The translations under genes and the position numbers were made by a program. From the NCBI GenBank assembly GCA_007116635.1, contig SKIB01000017.1, positions 1 to 37,800 on the forward strand: 37,800 bases of DNA, read 5' to 3'. Position 1 is the stretch's first letter. Every line of letters starts with the position of its first letter. The DNA comes from Saccharospirillaceae bacterium. Lineage in GTDB: Bacteria; Pseudomonadota; Gammaproteobacteria; Pseudomonadales; Natronospirillaceae. The notes beneath the pieces are model-generated. The model saw nothing but the letters and a program-made list of their open reading frames with translations, was not told the origin of the DNA and did no database searches. Shown here one piece after another: positions 17,901-25,848 of this stretch.

Positions 17901-19603
17901 TTAAGCGCTAAACCGGACAAATCCAGAGCACTAATATTAAGATCATAAATCCAAGCGGTTGGACAATGCTCCGCACGCACTTCATAAGGGTATTCGTCCA
18001 GCACTCGCAAACCAAAGTTTTCCAGTACCGGAATTAAATCGGATAATGCCAGCTGCTGACTGCTGAAGAGCTTCATCTTCAAATCATGACTGCTGTCATC
18101 GACGTCATAAAATCGTACCAACAAAGAACCCTGTTTGAGTTCTTTTAGAGCAATGATATCGGCCACTGCCACCTGTGCTGAAAAGTATTCACGATAAGCA
18201 AAGGGAAAAGCATGCTGGTATTGTAAAAACCACTCTTGACCTTGTTGGTCACCCTGACTTTCCAATAAGGCCTGCTGGAAGTCTTCTAGCCAGGGTTTAG
18301 CCAACAACCGCAAACGATATTCAATGGCTGGTAAATCAAGGCTCTTGGCTTGATTGGGCTGTAAACGCAGTACAAAATATGCTCTAGCTAAAATTGACTC
18401 GCTAAAGCGAGTCTCAAAATCGTGATCTTCATAGGGTAAATACTGCGCAAGCAAGGCTAAAAATTGCTTTCTTAAGCGAGTGTCATACAGGTCACGAGGT
18501 ACCAGTATGATCAAACTGGCAAACAAGGCCTGAGGATCTTGGCGTAAATACAGTCGAATTTGACGACGCTCCTGCAGTTGCACCATCGACAAAGCCATGT
18601 CTAATAAACGAAGCGGCTCAGAAAGTAATAGTTCATCCAGGGGCAAAGAAACTAAGGTTTGCCACAACTCTTTGTAGTAATGGCTTGTGCTAGGCAGTTT
18701 GCTCAGTTGCATAACCTGGTCAAGTGCAGGGGCTAAAAGCGGCATGCTTTGCGCAGCCCCCTGATACACACTGGAGGTGTAAAGGCCTCGCAGGACCAGA
18801 GCCTGTTTACCATCATCGGAACGCAACAAAATGAGGTCAGGCCATGATGGGCGATGAACCCGCGAACGCACCACATCCTTAGCAAAGACCTGCTCTTTTG
18901 CCAATAAACTCAGCCGTAATTGCTGCTGAGTTGTTGTTAAACTCTGTTGCTCACCTAGAGAGCGCAAGACTTGCCACTCTGATCCTTGCTGCTGATAAAA
19001 GTCTAACGAAAGCAGGGTCATATGGTTATCAAGCAGCCAAGAAATCAGCTTTGCTCCTTGTTGGCTCTGCAAGCCAAAGTCAATCAAGGCTTGCTTCATG
19101 GGCTCAAAATCCTGTACTACCTGCTGTACGGAGGCCAGTAAGGATTCAAGCTCTTTAAGCAGATATTGGAGCTGTGCTTCAGACTGACGGTCAATTTCAA
19201 CAAATACCAGCAGTTGATCCTCTGTTTTGCCATTAAAATGGGCATGAAAAAACAGGTGACTATTAAGCTCCTGCCTGGTCAACCAAAGGCGCAGACTATC
19301 AATTAAAAAGGGCTGATTATCTGTTTTGATGATTAGAATACTGTGCCTTGAATGCCAGTCATGGGTACTGGCCTCAGGGTTAAACAGCAAGACACTTTGA
19401 TTTTGGGCTTGGCAATACTGTTGCCAGAGCACTCTTAACATGGCTTGTAGATAAGCATCACTCAAGGCATTGCAATCATCCTGGTCTAGGTAGGCCAACA
19501 TTTGTAAACCAAACTGACGAAACCGATCAAACTGCTGGTTTTCTAACCACTGTGCAGCCTGATTATCAATTAAAGCGCCAATACGTTCATCTTTATCAAT
19601 CAT
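14927..19603 (-). CDS. gdhB: NAD-specific glutamate dehydrogenase, large (180-kDa class) type
   Basis: 1558 aa, in the range of the 1500-1650-aa bacterial NAD-GDH family (Pseudomonas GdhB). It deaminates glutamate to 2-oxoglutarate and ammonium with NAD, mainly a catabolic, cytosolic role. The long N-terminal part (about 1-700) carries ACT-like regulatory modules that in this family mediate allosteric control. The catalytic core shows RGGLRWSDRFEDYRTEVLG and KNSVIVPVGAKGGFV (about 755-795), GDAFASGGSQGYDHKKMGIT (about 885-905) and the Rossmann motif VVGIGDMAGDVFGNG (about 915-930). EGGNLGLTQLARVEYC follows near 1075. No frameshift is visible. The gene is transcribed away from an exported-protein gene and overlaps the DUF2835 gene. 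Confidence 0.96.
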   Translation of the reverse strand: MIDKDERIGALIDNQAAQWLENQQFDRFRQFGLQMLAYLDQDDCNALSDAYLQAMLRVLWQQYCQAQNQSVLLFNPEASTHDWHSRHSILIIKTDNQPFLIDSLRLWLTRQELNSHLFFHAHFNGKTEDQLLVFVEIDRQSEAQLQYLLKELESLLASVQQVVQDFEPMKQALIDFGLQSQQGAKLISWLLDNHMTLLSLDFYQQQGSEWQVLRSLGEQQSLTTTQQQLRLSLLAKEQVFAKDVVRSRVHRPSWPDLILLRSDDGKQALVLRGLYTSSVYQGAAQSMPLLAPALDQVMQLSKLPSTSHYYKELWQTLVSLPLDELLLSEPLRLLDMALSMVQLQERRQIRLYLRQDPQALFASLIILVPRDLYDTRLRKQFLALLAQYLPYEDHDFETRFSESILARAYFVLRLQPNQAKSLDLPAIEYRLRLLAKPWLEDFQQALLESQGDQQGQEWFLQYQHAFPFAYREYFSAQVAVADIIALKELKQGSLLVRFYDVDDSSHDLKMKLFSSQQLALSDLIPVLENFGLRVLDEYPYEVRAEHCPTAWIYDLNISALDLSGLALKKAGPEFVQALNATWYNLADNDGFNRLLLPLALNWRQVHLLRTLAKYLKQLRFGLSEQYISEALRQHGQTSLLLLQLFAERFDPAKLESSTDESVNAILTELEDSYQQVSSLTDDRLLRQYQAIIMVTVRTNYYQYLGSGPELPLLSLKIQPAQIPAAPKPHPKFEIFVYSPRVEGVHFRFGMVARGGLRWSDRFEDYRTEVLGLVKAQQVKNSVIVPVGAKGGFVAKHCPQLHDRQQQLQEAQDCYRLFISGLLCLTDNLQDQQLLSPPHCRIQDQADPYLVVAADKGTATFSDLANAVAADFNFWLGDAFASGGSQGYDHKKMGITARGAWRSVQHHFQSLGLDVQQQPIRVVGIGDMAGDVFGNGLLLSKQIKLVAAFNHQHIFIDPDPDPELSFHERQRLFLLPRSSWEDYNQTLISTGGGIYSRSSKSIKLSKSAAALLTLQPDQAYTANEILSAILRAKVDLLWNGGIGTYVKASSEQHQDVGDKANDGLRINAQQLGARVIGEGGNLGLTQLARVEYCLQGGRCFTDFIDNAAGVDCSDHEVNVKILLDQVQRQGDLTAKQRNQLLLSMTEDIADLVLESNYLQARIISLSRVESATKFDEYHRLLLKLENRGRLSRQLDSLPDDHELNQRQQQYSGFTAPEVALLLSLVKGELKEQFIALKLSREPQLLRYAKHAFPARIGQGYQAAIASHPLIDELVATELANELVNLGGLTLVERLLLSTGCNLEESVLAYVACEQIVQLRQHWYAIAELDHKVDFQVQTEMGLQLLRWLRHSCRWYLRRHRLHLSDDKWISLYRQGLEQLLVLLPSYMPRYPQWQSRFDQWQAQAVPEPLCLTLASVDYFVNGLDMISLSEQSGAPLSKVVQLYHQIDKELSLSLLRQLMNQLQVDSQWQMLARESMRDDLQRLHSQFTLALLEQGYATQNKAQDETQQTHSSLLDNNESAPLVSWQSLLQEIEQSTSLELALFSVALRQLSELVALYES

Positions 19604-19694
19604 AGGTGCTACTCTGCTGAGGTTGCTTTTATTAAAGAGTAGTCGCTAACAAGCCTTTGTGCGTACATTAAAGGCTACCATCAGAGCCGCCATT

Positions 19695-20360
19695 ATGAAA
19701 TCACTAGTCTTAATCCTGCTATTGTTTACCACCCTAGTTAAAGCCAATGAGTATCGGCACTTACCCATTCCAGTGGTTAATGCCCTAAGAGCAGCAGAGC
19801 AAGGCCTAGCTGACCAATATGGCCGTGAATTCGAGGTACGCTATCATCGGCAAGAACCTGATCAAGTGCCCATCTCTTGGCTATTGCAACATCAACCCAA
19901 CCAAGAAAAGCGCTGGCAACTAATCATGGGCAATGATGGCAAACCCAGTGATGCAGAACTAAGAGAGGCCGACCGTCGCTGGAACCGTCGTCGTGGCAGT
20001 AATGAAGATGGACAAATCGAACTGGATCTTAGTAATACCGAGATTGTAGAGCGAGCTGAACTATGGCAAATCAAGCTCGGGCTTAGACTGATACGCAATG
20101 GTCGGGTTGAGGAGCGTTTGTCTGACGCCATTGAGGCCTATGCTTGGTTTGATCCAAGCCAACAGATGATTACCAGGCTACAGGCTCAAAGCATTGAACC
20201 TTTTCGCATTTATGTACTGTCGGTGCAACATTTTGAGTTGGAAATGAGCTTTAAACGCCATGACAATAACATTGTCACTGCACATCTGGATCAGGAAGTT
20301 CAGGCCAGGGCCCTACTATGGAGTTGGAACCAACGCACCAGTTATGAGTATCTGTATTAA
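19695..20360 (+). CDS. Predicted exported protein of unknown function
   Basis: 221 aa; family not recognised. The ATG at 19695 gives a clear Sec signal peptide (MKSLVLILLLFTTLVKA, cleavage likely after VKA at 17). The mature part is hydrophilic and charged, with repeated short acidic/basic stretches (SDAELREADRRWNRRRGSNED) and LDLSNTEIVERAELWQIKLG, and has no cysteines, so it is probably a periplasmic soluble protein. An earlier in-frame GTG at 19659 would bury the signal peptide. The gene is divergent from gdhB across 91 nt and ends at a bidirectional terminator shared with nfuA. Confidence 0.75.
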   Translation: MKSLVLILLLFTTLVKANEYRHLPIPVVNALRAAEQGLADQYGREFEVRYHRQEPDQVPISWLLQHQPNQEKRWQLIMGNDGKPSDAELREADRRWNRRRGSNEDGQIELDLSNTEIVERAELWQIKLGLRLIRNGRVEERLSDAIEAYAWFDPSQQMITRLQAQSIEPFRIYVLSVQHFELEMSFKRHDNNIVTAHLDQEVQARALLWSWNQRTSYEYLY

Positions 20361-20363
20361 TAA

Positions 20364-20385
20364 AAAAGGGCATGAGTGCCCTTTT
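20364..20385. terminator. Bidirectional intrinsic terminator
   Basis: AAAAGGGCA, loop TGAG, TGCCCTTTT is a perfect 9-bp stem with A-rich and T-rich flanks on both sides, placed between the stops of the exported-protein gene (+) and nfuA (-). It can end both transcripts. Confidence 0.88.
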
Positions 20386-20411
20386 CAGATTGAGCCAATG
20401 ATGACTATGTC

Positions 20412-21005
20412 TTATGCCTTGTAATAGGCGTTCTCAGTGACACTGTGATCAGTCACATCACGGATACCACGAATTTGTGGCACCTTCTCCATTAAAACCT
20501 TCTCAACGCCTTCTTTCAAAGTGAGGTCAACGGCACTACAGCCTTGGCAACCACCACCAAACTTCAGTACCGCAACCTGGTCTTCCGTCCACTCAACCAG
20601 GCTTACTTCACCACCATGCGAAGCCAGTCCTGGATTGATTTCTGTGTAGAGAATGTAACGAATCTGATCTTCAACTGGACTGTCGTCCGTCACCTTTGGC
20701 AATTTGGCATTGGGAGCCTTGATGGTCAACTGACCACCAACCTGTGACTTCTGATAGTCCACCTCTGCTTCATCCAAAAAGGGCAAGCTGTTACGCTCTA
20801 GGTACACTCGAAGAGCCGGAAAGGTCAGCAATTCGTCATCTACTTTTTCCTCACCTGGGCGACAGTAGGCTAAGCATGTTTCGGCATACTTTGTACCCGG
20901 TTGAGTAACGAACATGCGCACAGCCATGTTCTCTGTGGGTTGTTTGCTGAGCAATTCGCCAAGATATTCTTGAGCGGTTTCACTAATGTTAATGCTTATG
21001 TCCAT
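20412..21005 (-). CDS. nfuA: NfuA: Fe-S cluster carrier protein
   Basis: 197 aa. It has two domains: an N-terminal degenerate A-type scaffold (about 1-100, with [14 protein letters not shown] and [16 protein letters not shown]) and a C-terminal Nfu domain containing [14 protein letters not shown] and [20 protein letters not shown]. The CxxC pair Cys153/Cys156 holds a 4Fe-4S cluster that NfuA delivers to target enzymes, especially under oxidative stress or iron limitation. I start at the ATG at 21005 ([15 protein letters not shown]), which matches E. coli NfuA; the open frame to 21065 adds 20 residues across the predicted -10 region. It lies just downstream of gorA on the same strand, but has its own likely promoter. 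Confidence 0.95.
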   Translation of the reverse strand: MDISINISETAQEYLGELLSKQPTENMAVRMFVTQPGTKYAETCLAYCRPGEEKVDDELLTFPALRVYLERNSLPFLDEAEVDYQKSQVGGQLTIKAPNAKLPKVTDDSPVEDQIRYILYTEINPGLASHGGEVSLVEWTEDQVAVLKFGGGCQGCSAVDLTLKEGVEKVLMEKVPQIRGIRDVTDHSVTENAYYKA

Positions 21006-21041
21006 GACGACCACTGTGTTACTGGTTGGATTATGCTGCGC

Positions 21042-21070
21042 ATTATAGAGTAAAACGCAGCGCAACTAAA
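21042..21070 (-). promoter_or_regulatory. Predicted nfuA promoter
   Basis: On the minus strand a perfect TATAAT (21047-21042) lies 17 nt after TTTAGT (21070-21065), a weak -35. Start of transcription would be about 30 nt upstream of the ATG at 21005. Confidence 0.55.
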
Positions 21071-21082
21071 TACCTGAGTACC

Positions 21083-21103
21083 ATACTAGGTTTTTATACT
21101 AGG
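21083..21103 (-). repeat. Direct repeat upstream of the nfuA promoter
   Basis: CCTAGTAT occurs twice on the minus strand (ATACTAGG at 21083-21090 and 21096-21103 on the plus strand), spaced 13 nt start to start, just upstream of the predicted -35. This is a plausible activator site; I do not recognise the regulator. Confidence 0.45.
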
Positions 21104-21196
21104 CATTCATCACTTTGGATCAGCATAGGCAACCTAGCAAAGACAGCCAGTCAGTAGTTACAGAGTCACAATATCAGATGCAAACCAAGCCTGGCT

Positions 21197-22561
21197 TTAC
21201 TGGCGCTTAGTACGCATGGTCACCATTTCTTCGGCAGCGCTTGGATGAATACCGATGGTGGCGTCAAAGTCGGCTTTAGTCGCCCCCATGTTCATGGCCA
21301 CGGCAAAGCCCTGCATCATTTCCGCCGCATGCTCACCCAACACCATGGCCCCCACTACCCTTTGGCTGACAGCATCGACCACCAGCTTCATGTAGCAGCG
21401 CTCGTCCGAGCCACCCAAGGAGTGCAGCATGGGTTTGAATTCCGACTGATAAATATCCAGCTCTGGGTATTGCTCCAGCGCTTGCTCTTCCGTTAGGCCG
21501 CAAACCGCCAGCTCAGGCTGACTAAAGACCGCCGAAGGAATGAAGTCATAGGACAATTTTTGTTCTTGACCGGCAAAGAGTTGGCGCGCAACCAACATGC
21601 CTTCGGCCAGTGCCACCGGAGTCAAGGTCACCCGCTCCAGCACATCGCCCACGGCATAGACATTGGTAGCCGTGGTTTGGTAACGCTCATCGACCTTGAT
21701 GGCACCGCGGTCGTCAAGCTCAACCCCTGCTTGTTCAAGGCCTAGATCCTGGGTATAGGGCATCCTGCCCGTGGCACAAAGCACTAAATCGAACTCCTGA
21801 TCGGCCAGTTCAGAATTGTTGAAACTGGCAACCAGGCCAGAGTCGGATTTGACAATGCTTTGCAGCTGAGTCTGGGTATTTACCCTGATGCCACGGGCCT
21901 GCATGCTTTGCTGCAAACGCTGGCGTACATCCAGATCAAATCCCCGCAACAGGTAGTCGCCCCGATGAATCAGGGTCGTCTCACAACCCAAGCCATTGAG
22001 AATGCCAGCGAACTCCACCGCGATGTAACCACCGCCTACCACCAGCGCCCGTTTCGGGAACTGCGGCAGATAAAACATTTGATCACTATTGGTCAAATGC
22101 TCACGACCTAGCAAATCATCGGGCAGCCAAGGCTTGCCTCCTACCGCAATCAGGATGTGTTTGGCACGTATACGCTGGCCGGTACTGAGTTCGACCTCTT
22201 GATTGGACAACAACTGGGCGCGAGCATTAAAGCAATCCACGCCGGAGTTGCGCAGCAGATTTTGGTAAATGCCGTTTAGGCGCTCCACCTCTTGGGTTTT
22301 GCGATCTCGCAAGCTGGCCCAGTCAAACTCTGGCTTAGCAAACTGTAAACCAAAGCCCGCTGCCAACTGCGCCTGATGTGGGAACTGCGAGGCATAAACA
22401 AACAATTTTTTAGGCACACAGCCAACATTAACGCAGGTACCGCCATAATGTTTTTCTTCAGCAATTCCGACCTTGGCACCCAAGGCTGCAGCGGTTCTGG
22501 CGGCGCGCACGCCACCGGAGCCAGCACCAATAACAAAAAAATCGTAATCAAAAGAACTCAT
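21197..22561 (-). CDS. gorA: Glutathione reductase (NADPH)
   Basis: 454 aa. It reduces glutathione disulfide in the cytosol using NADPH and FAD. The FAD site is IGAGSGGVRAARTAA (about 11-25), the redox-active disulfide is Cys43/Cys48 in GGTCVNVGCVPKK, the NADPH site is VVGGGYIAVEFAGI followed by IHRGDYLLRGFD, and the C-terminal catalytic pair is His439/Glu444 in GIHPSAAEE. Length and the TxVNVGCVPKK form favour glutathione reductase over dihydrolipoamide or mercuric reductase. Its ATG overlaps the stop of the GNAT gene (ATGA), which puts it at the end of the type II secretion operon. It lies 192 nt upstream of nfuA. Confidence 0.95.
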   Translation of the reverse strand: MSSFDYDFFVIGAGSGGVRAARTAAALGAKVGIAEEKHYGGTCVNVGCVPKKLFVYASQFPHQAQLAAGFGLQFAKPEFDWASLRDRKTQEVERLNGIYQNLLRNSGVDCFNARAQLLSNQEVELSTGQRIRAKHILIAVGGKPWLPDDLLGREHLTNSDQMFYLPQFPKRALVVGGGYIAVEFAGILNGLGCETTLIHRGDYLLRGFDLDVRQRLQQSMQARGIRVNTQTQLQSIVKSDSGLVASFNNSELADQEFDLVLCATGRMPYTQDLGLEQAGVELDDRGAIKVDERYQTTATNVYAVGDVLERVTLTPVALAEGMLVARQLFAGQEQKLSYDFIPSAVFSQPELAVCGLTEEQALEQYPELDIYQSEFKPMLHSLGGSDERCYMKLVVDAVSQRVVGAMVLGEHAAEMMQGFAVAMNMGATKADFDATIGIHPSAAEEMVTMRTKRQ

Positions 22562-23190
22562 GCTTTGGCCTCTAAAATGGAAGGGCGCTTTAAGATCACT
22601 GGACTCAGCTCAGCAAAGTGCAACTTAGCATAGGGCTCAAAGCCCTGCTGCTGATAAAACTCAAGATACCTGCCCGGGCCGGTATCGACAAAGAGCCCGG
22701 CGTTGTCATGATCTTGATCGGCATACTGCTCCAAGCCCTGCAGCAAGGCCAAACCATAGCCCTGAGCGCGATGTTCGGGCAGCACACCTAGGCTGGTGAT
22801 CACACGGCACTGCTGCTTGGGCAAATGCGATGCCACGATCTTGAAGTATTGAATGAAGTTTTGCGTCGCCATGGGGCCTGCAGTGAGCATCATCTTGATG
22901 CGCCACAGCCAATGATGCTGCATCTCAAGGCGTAAGAACAACGAACTCATGGATGCCACACCCACCAGCTCCTGCTGCGCATTACGGCATAGCAGCACCG
23001 GACTTTGACTATCAAGATGCAGTTGCAACAGATGGCGAAAGGACGCCCTTAAACGACTACGATAACCGGGTCGACCGGCATGGAGCAGCAATTGGTAGGT
23101 TTGGTTGTCGGCATAGGCCTTGGTCAAGCAAGAGACAGCCAAACCCAGTAATTGCGAATTTAGAGTTTGCAGATGACAATCAGGGTTCAT
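22558..23190 (-). CDS. GNAT-family N-acetyltransferase
   Basis: 210 aa. The acetyl-CoA-binding motif A is SLGVLPEHRAQGYGLALLQ (about 133-151), followed by a YLEFYQQQGFEPYAKL strand typical of the GNAT C-terminus. The substrate is unknown. An ATG at 23202 overlaps the gspM stop by one base, but the ATG at 23190 (MNPDCHLQ) has GGAG six bases upstream and is the better start. Its stop overlaps the gorA ATG. It therefore bridges the secretion genes and gorA in one transcript, in the place where some gsp operons carry gspN. Confidence 0.85.
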   Translation of the reverse strand: MNPDCHLQTLNSQLLGLAVSCLTKAYADNQTYQLLLHAGRPGYRSRLRASFRHLLQLHLDSQSPVLLCRNAQQELVGVASMSSLFLRLEMQHHWLWRIKMMLTAGPMATQNFIQYFKIVASHLPKQQCRVITSLGVLPEHRAQGYGLALLQGLEQYADQDHDNAGLFVDTGPGRYLEFYQQQGFEPYAKLHFAELSPVILKRPSILEAKA

Positions 23191-23201
23191 GGCGTGCTCC
23201 A

Positions 23202-23720
23202 TTAATCGGTTCGTACTAAGTTTAGTACAATGTCTGCTCTGCCTTGACTGTTAGGGTTGGTCGCTTGAACCTGAGCGACGCGAATACCATACTGTAAAGA
23301 CAGCTCCCCCAACCAAAGCACCACCTGATTGAACTCAGCATTGTTCAGGGTCACTCGTACGCCGGGATCGTTACTGCCGCCTGTTGTTTCCAAACGAGTA
23401 ATTCCCAGGCCAAACTCTCTAGAGCTATTACTAATCAGACTGCTAAGATTTTGTGGACTATCCCCCTTATCTGCATTGATTTGCTGCAAGGCTTGTAGGG
23501 CTGGCGCTTGACTCAAAAGCCATTGATACTGTTGTTCAGCTTGGTTAGCTTGACTCTGCTGCAACGCACGCTGATTGTTTAAAGGTGTAATAATAACAAA
23601 CCAAATCAATGCTAGCGTCAGGCTAACCAATAGTAACAGCAGCATACGTTGATCCCTGCTACTTTGCGCCTGATAAAAATGCTCAACGGGCTTAATAAGT
23701 GCAGTCATTTTATTGAGCAT
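23202..23720 (-). CDS. gspM: Type II secretion protein M
   Basis: 172 aa. It has a short cytoplasmic N-terminus, one transmembrane helix (about 26-46, MLLLLLVSLTLALIWFVIIT) and a periplasmic domain with a coiled-coil stretch (about 50-82) before a ferredoxin-like fold. GspM stabilises GspL and GspE in the inner-membrane platform. The ATG at 23720 shares one base with the gspL stop (TAATG), implying coupled translation. Sequence conservation in this family is low; position after gspL and topology support the call. Confidence 0.88.
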   Translation of the reverse strand: MLNKMTALIKPVEHFYQAQSSRDQRMLLLLLVSLTLALIWFVIITPLNNQRALQQSQANQAEQQYQWLLSQAPALQALQQINADKGDSPQNLSSLISNSSREFGLGITRLETTGGSNDPGVRVTLNNAEFNQVVLWLGELSLQYGIRVAQVQATNPNSQGRADIVLNLVRTD

Positions 23721-24913
23721 TATCGGTCTCCTCTAATGATATAGCTGCCTATAGAGCTCTGCTGGTCTTGAACCAAAGAAAACTCAACCTCGATGCCACG
23801 CATTTGCAATCCTTGTTGCGCTTGCTCGAGAGCAGCAATGTTCTGGCTACGCAAACTAATGCTGAGTTCGTCGCGTTGATCACTGTAGCGAATGGACTCG
23901 ATCTGCCCCTCAGTTAATGGCAACTGCTCACTGGCTAGTGCCAGCAAGGGTAAAAAGCCACTGTTACCGCCCTGCCCAGCTTGGCGAAGCATGTTCTCTA
24001 GGTCTTGGCGGAAACGAGCACGGACAAAGCGAGTGTCAGGGAACAGCTGCTCAAATAGCACCTGTGTTGCCTGCTCATAGGCTCGAGCCTGCTGTTGTAA
24101 TTGCATGCTGGTAGCCAGACTCCAGAGGCTAAAAACGGCCAATAACAAAGCACAGGCCCCACTTAATGCCTTAATGGGCAATTGTGACCAAATGGACTGG
24201 TGCTGCTGTTGGCCATAGGCGCCGGTCAACAGGTTTCCAACACTGGACTTAGCATGCTGTCGCAGTAAACTCAGTAGCCCTTGGACCTCTTGTTGCTCAT
24301 AAACAATGGCCATTTGATCAAGCTCAGCTAAAAGCTCCGCAGACAAGGAGTGGTCAGCCTGCAAGCGCCAGCTTTGCTCGCTGGCAGACAACTGAGCCAT
24401 GAGCATCATCTGGGTATCTAGGTCACCACAGCTGCGCAACTCTGGGTGTAATAAGTAGGCCTGCTGCCCCTGGACATAGAGTTGTGGGCTTGCAATGCGT
24501 GCAAGGGCACAGAGATCCAGCTCAATTTGCTGCCAGCGTAAATTAAGAGGCGCAAAACTCTCAAGAAGATTTTCAAACTGCTTTTTATCAACTACCTGCA
24601 CCCAGAGTTCACCCTGCTCTAGACGGCTGGCTGGCACATAGTGCACCTGCTCTAAGTCAGAAGCCAAATACTCCTCCAAAGCAAAGGGCAGAATGCGATT
24701 GAGTTGCCTTGATTGAGCCTGAGGGATACGTACTGGTAATAAGGAGGCGCTCTGACCTGGCCACCACAGATAGGCATTACAGTCGCTAAACTGAGGTTGC
24801 TCAATTAGCTCGTTTAAACTGCAGCGACCCTGGCTAAGCTCCAAGCCTTGTTGCAGCTGCCAATCCACCTGCTGTAAGTCTGGGCTAAGGTGCATATAAA
24901 GAGTTGCGGCCAT
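23720..24913 (-). CDS. gspL: Type II secretion protein L
   Basis: 397 aa. A long cytoplasmic actin-like domain (about 1-245, with LLPVRIPQAQSRQLNRILPFALEE near 58-82, the best-conserved part of the family) is followed by one transmembrane helix (about 252-270) and a periplasmic ferredoxin-like domain. GspL recruits the ATPase GspE to the membrane and binds GspM. The ATG at 24913 has AGGAG seven bases upstream and shares one base with the gspK stop; the TTG just before it is not needed. Confidence 0.93.
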   Translation of the reverse strand: MAATLYMHLSPDLQQVDWQLQQGLELSQGRCSLNELIEQPQFSDCNAYLWWPGQSASLLPVRIPQAQSRQLNRILPFALEEYLASDLEQVHYVPASRLEQGELWVQVVDKKQFENLLESFAPLNLRWQQIELDLCALARIASPQLYVQGQQAYLLHPELRSCGDLDTQMMLMAQLSASEQSWRLQADHSLSAELLAELDQMAIVYEQQEVQGLLSLLRQHAKSSVGNLLTGAYGQQQHQSIWSQLPIKALSGACALLLAVFSLWSLATSMQLQQQARAYEQATQVLFEQLFPDTRFVRARFRQDLENMLRQAGQGGNSGFLPLLALASEQLPLTEGQIESIRYSDQRDELSISLRSQNIAALEQAQQGLQMRGIEVEFSLVQDQQSSIGSYIIRGDR

Positions 24914-25848
24914 CAAAAGGCTCCTTGTTGTAATTCTCGTTCAGGCAAGGGCTCATCAGGCTGCTGCGAACGACGAATCACAATGGGATTGTCAGGCTGC
25001 AACAGCTCAATAATACTGGTAAGCACATGCTCACGCTCGTCTTCGACTATCATAACCACCAAGCGTACGTATTGTCGTTGATCGGTTAACAAATACTGCG
25101 GAATCTCTCGTGCAATGTTGCGTACATCTTCATGGAGAATCAAGTCAGCCAATTGACGACTACCTGGCTCACCAATCTGATTCAGGAGTTCATAAGGTAT
25201 TCTAGGCATCATGGCTGCCCACAGATCGGGCTCAACAGCATTAATATTTAACTGACTGGTGCTTGGCAGAAACGAAATATGCGGCGTAATCTCTGGCATT
25301 AATAATCGACCAACACCCTCAACTAAGCGCAATTCCGAGGCATCATTAAAAGCTGAGCCAGCATGACTGAAAGGTGGATCGTAACGCTCATAAATGAAGC
25401 CAGCACTACTATTAGGGTCCAACCAGTCTGGGATGTCCCTTAATAAATTGGCTTCGCCTGTTTCAACCTGATTGGTGATGGCTTCAAGACCTGCTTTAGC
25501 GGCATCAAAGTTTGGATGCTCAGGGATTAACCAATTAAGGTTTAGGCGACCACTGAGATCACTAAAGAGCAAATAAATCTCTCCTTGTGACTCAAGGGAC
25601 TGATAAGCTTCAAGCTCAAACGGACCAAACCACTGATCAAAGCCATCAAAGTCAGCATTGGTCAAAGCAGCTAAGCCCAGCTGTTCACCACTCAATAACC
25701 ATGCTTGGCGCTGCGACCAGTCTTCAAGTGCCAACGTACGGCCAAATAGGGTTGCCTGACGATACAAAAGCGAACTGGCAATAATGGCCACTAATGCAAA
25801 AATCAACAGCACCTGAATGAGTACTAAGCCAGACTGACGAAGCTTCAT
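24913..25848 (-). CDS. gspK: Type II secretion minor pseudopilin K
   Basis: 311 aa, the largest pseudopilin as expected. The prepilin leader is short: MKLRQSG, then LVLIQVLLIFALVAIIASSLLY. The fifth mature residue is Gln instead of the conserved Glu, which agrees with GspK, the tip pseudopilin that normally lacks Glu5. The rest is the large globular alpha domain, with FEAYQ-type and LNLNWLIP segments near 85-110. Its ATG overlaps the gspJ stop by four bases (ATGA). Confidence 0.94.
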   Translation of the reverse strand: MKLRQSGLVLIQVLLIFALVAIIASSLLYRQATLFGRTLALEDWSQRQAWLLSGEQLGLAALTNADFDGFDQWFGPFELEAYQSLESQGEIYLLFSDLSGRLNLNWLIPEHPNFDAAKAGLEAITNQVETGEANLLRDIPDWLDPNSSAGFIYERYDPPFSHAGSAFNDASELRLVEGVGRLLMPEITPHISFLPSTSQLNINAVEPDLWAAMMPRIPYELLNQIGEPGSRQLADLILHEDVRNIAREIPQYLLTDQRQYVRLVVMIVEDEREHVLTSIIELLQPDNPIVIRRSQQPDEPLPERELQQGAF

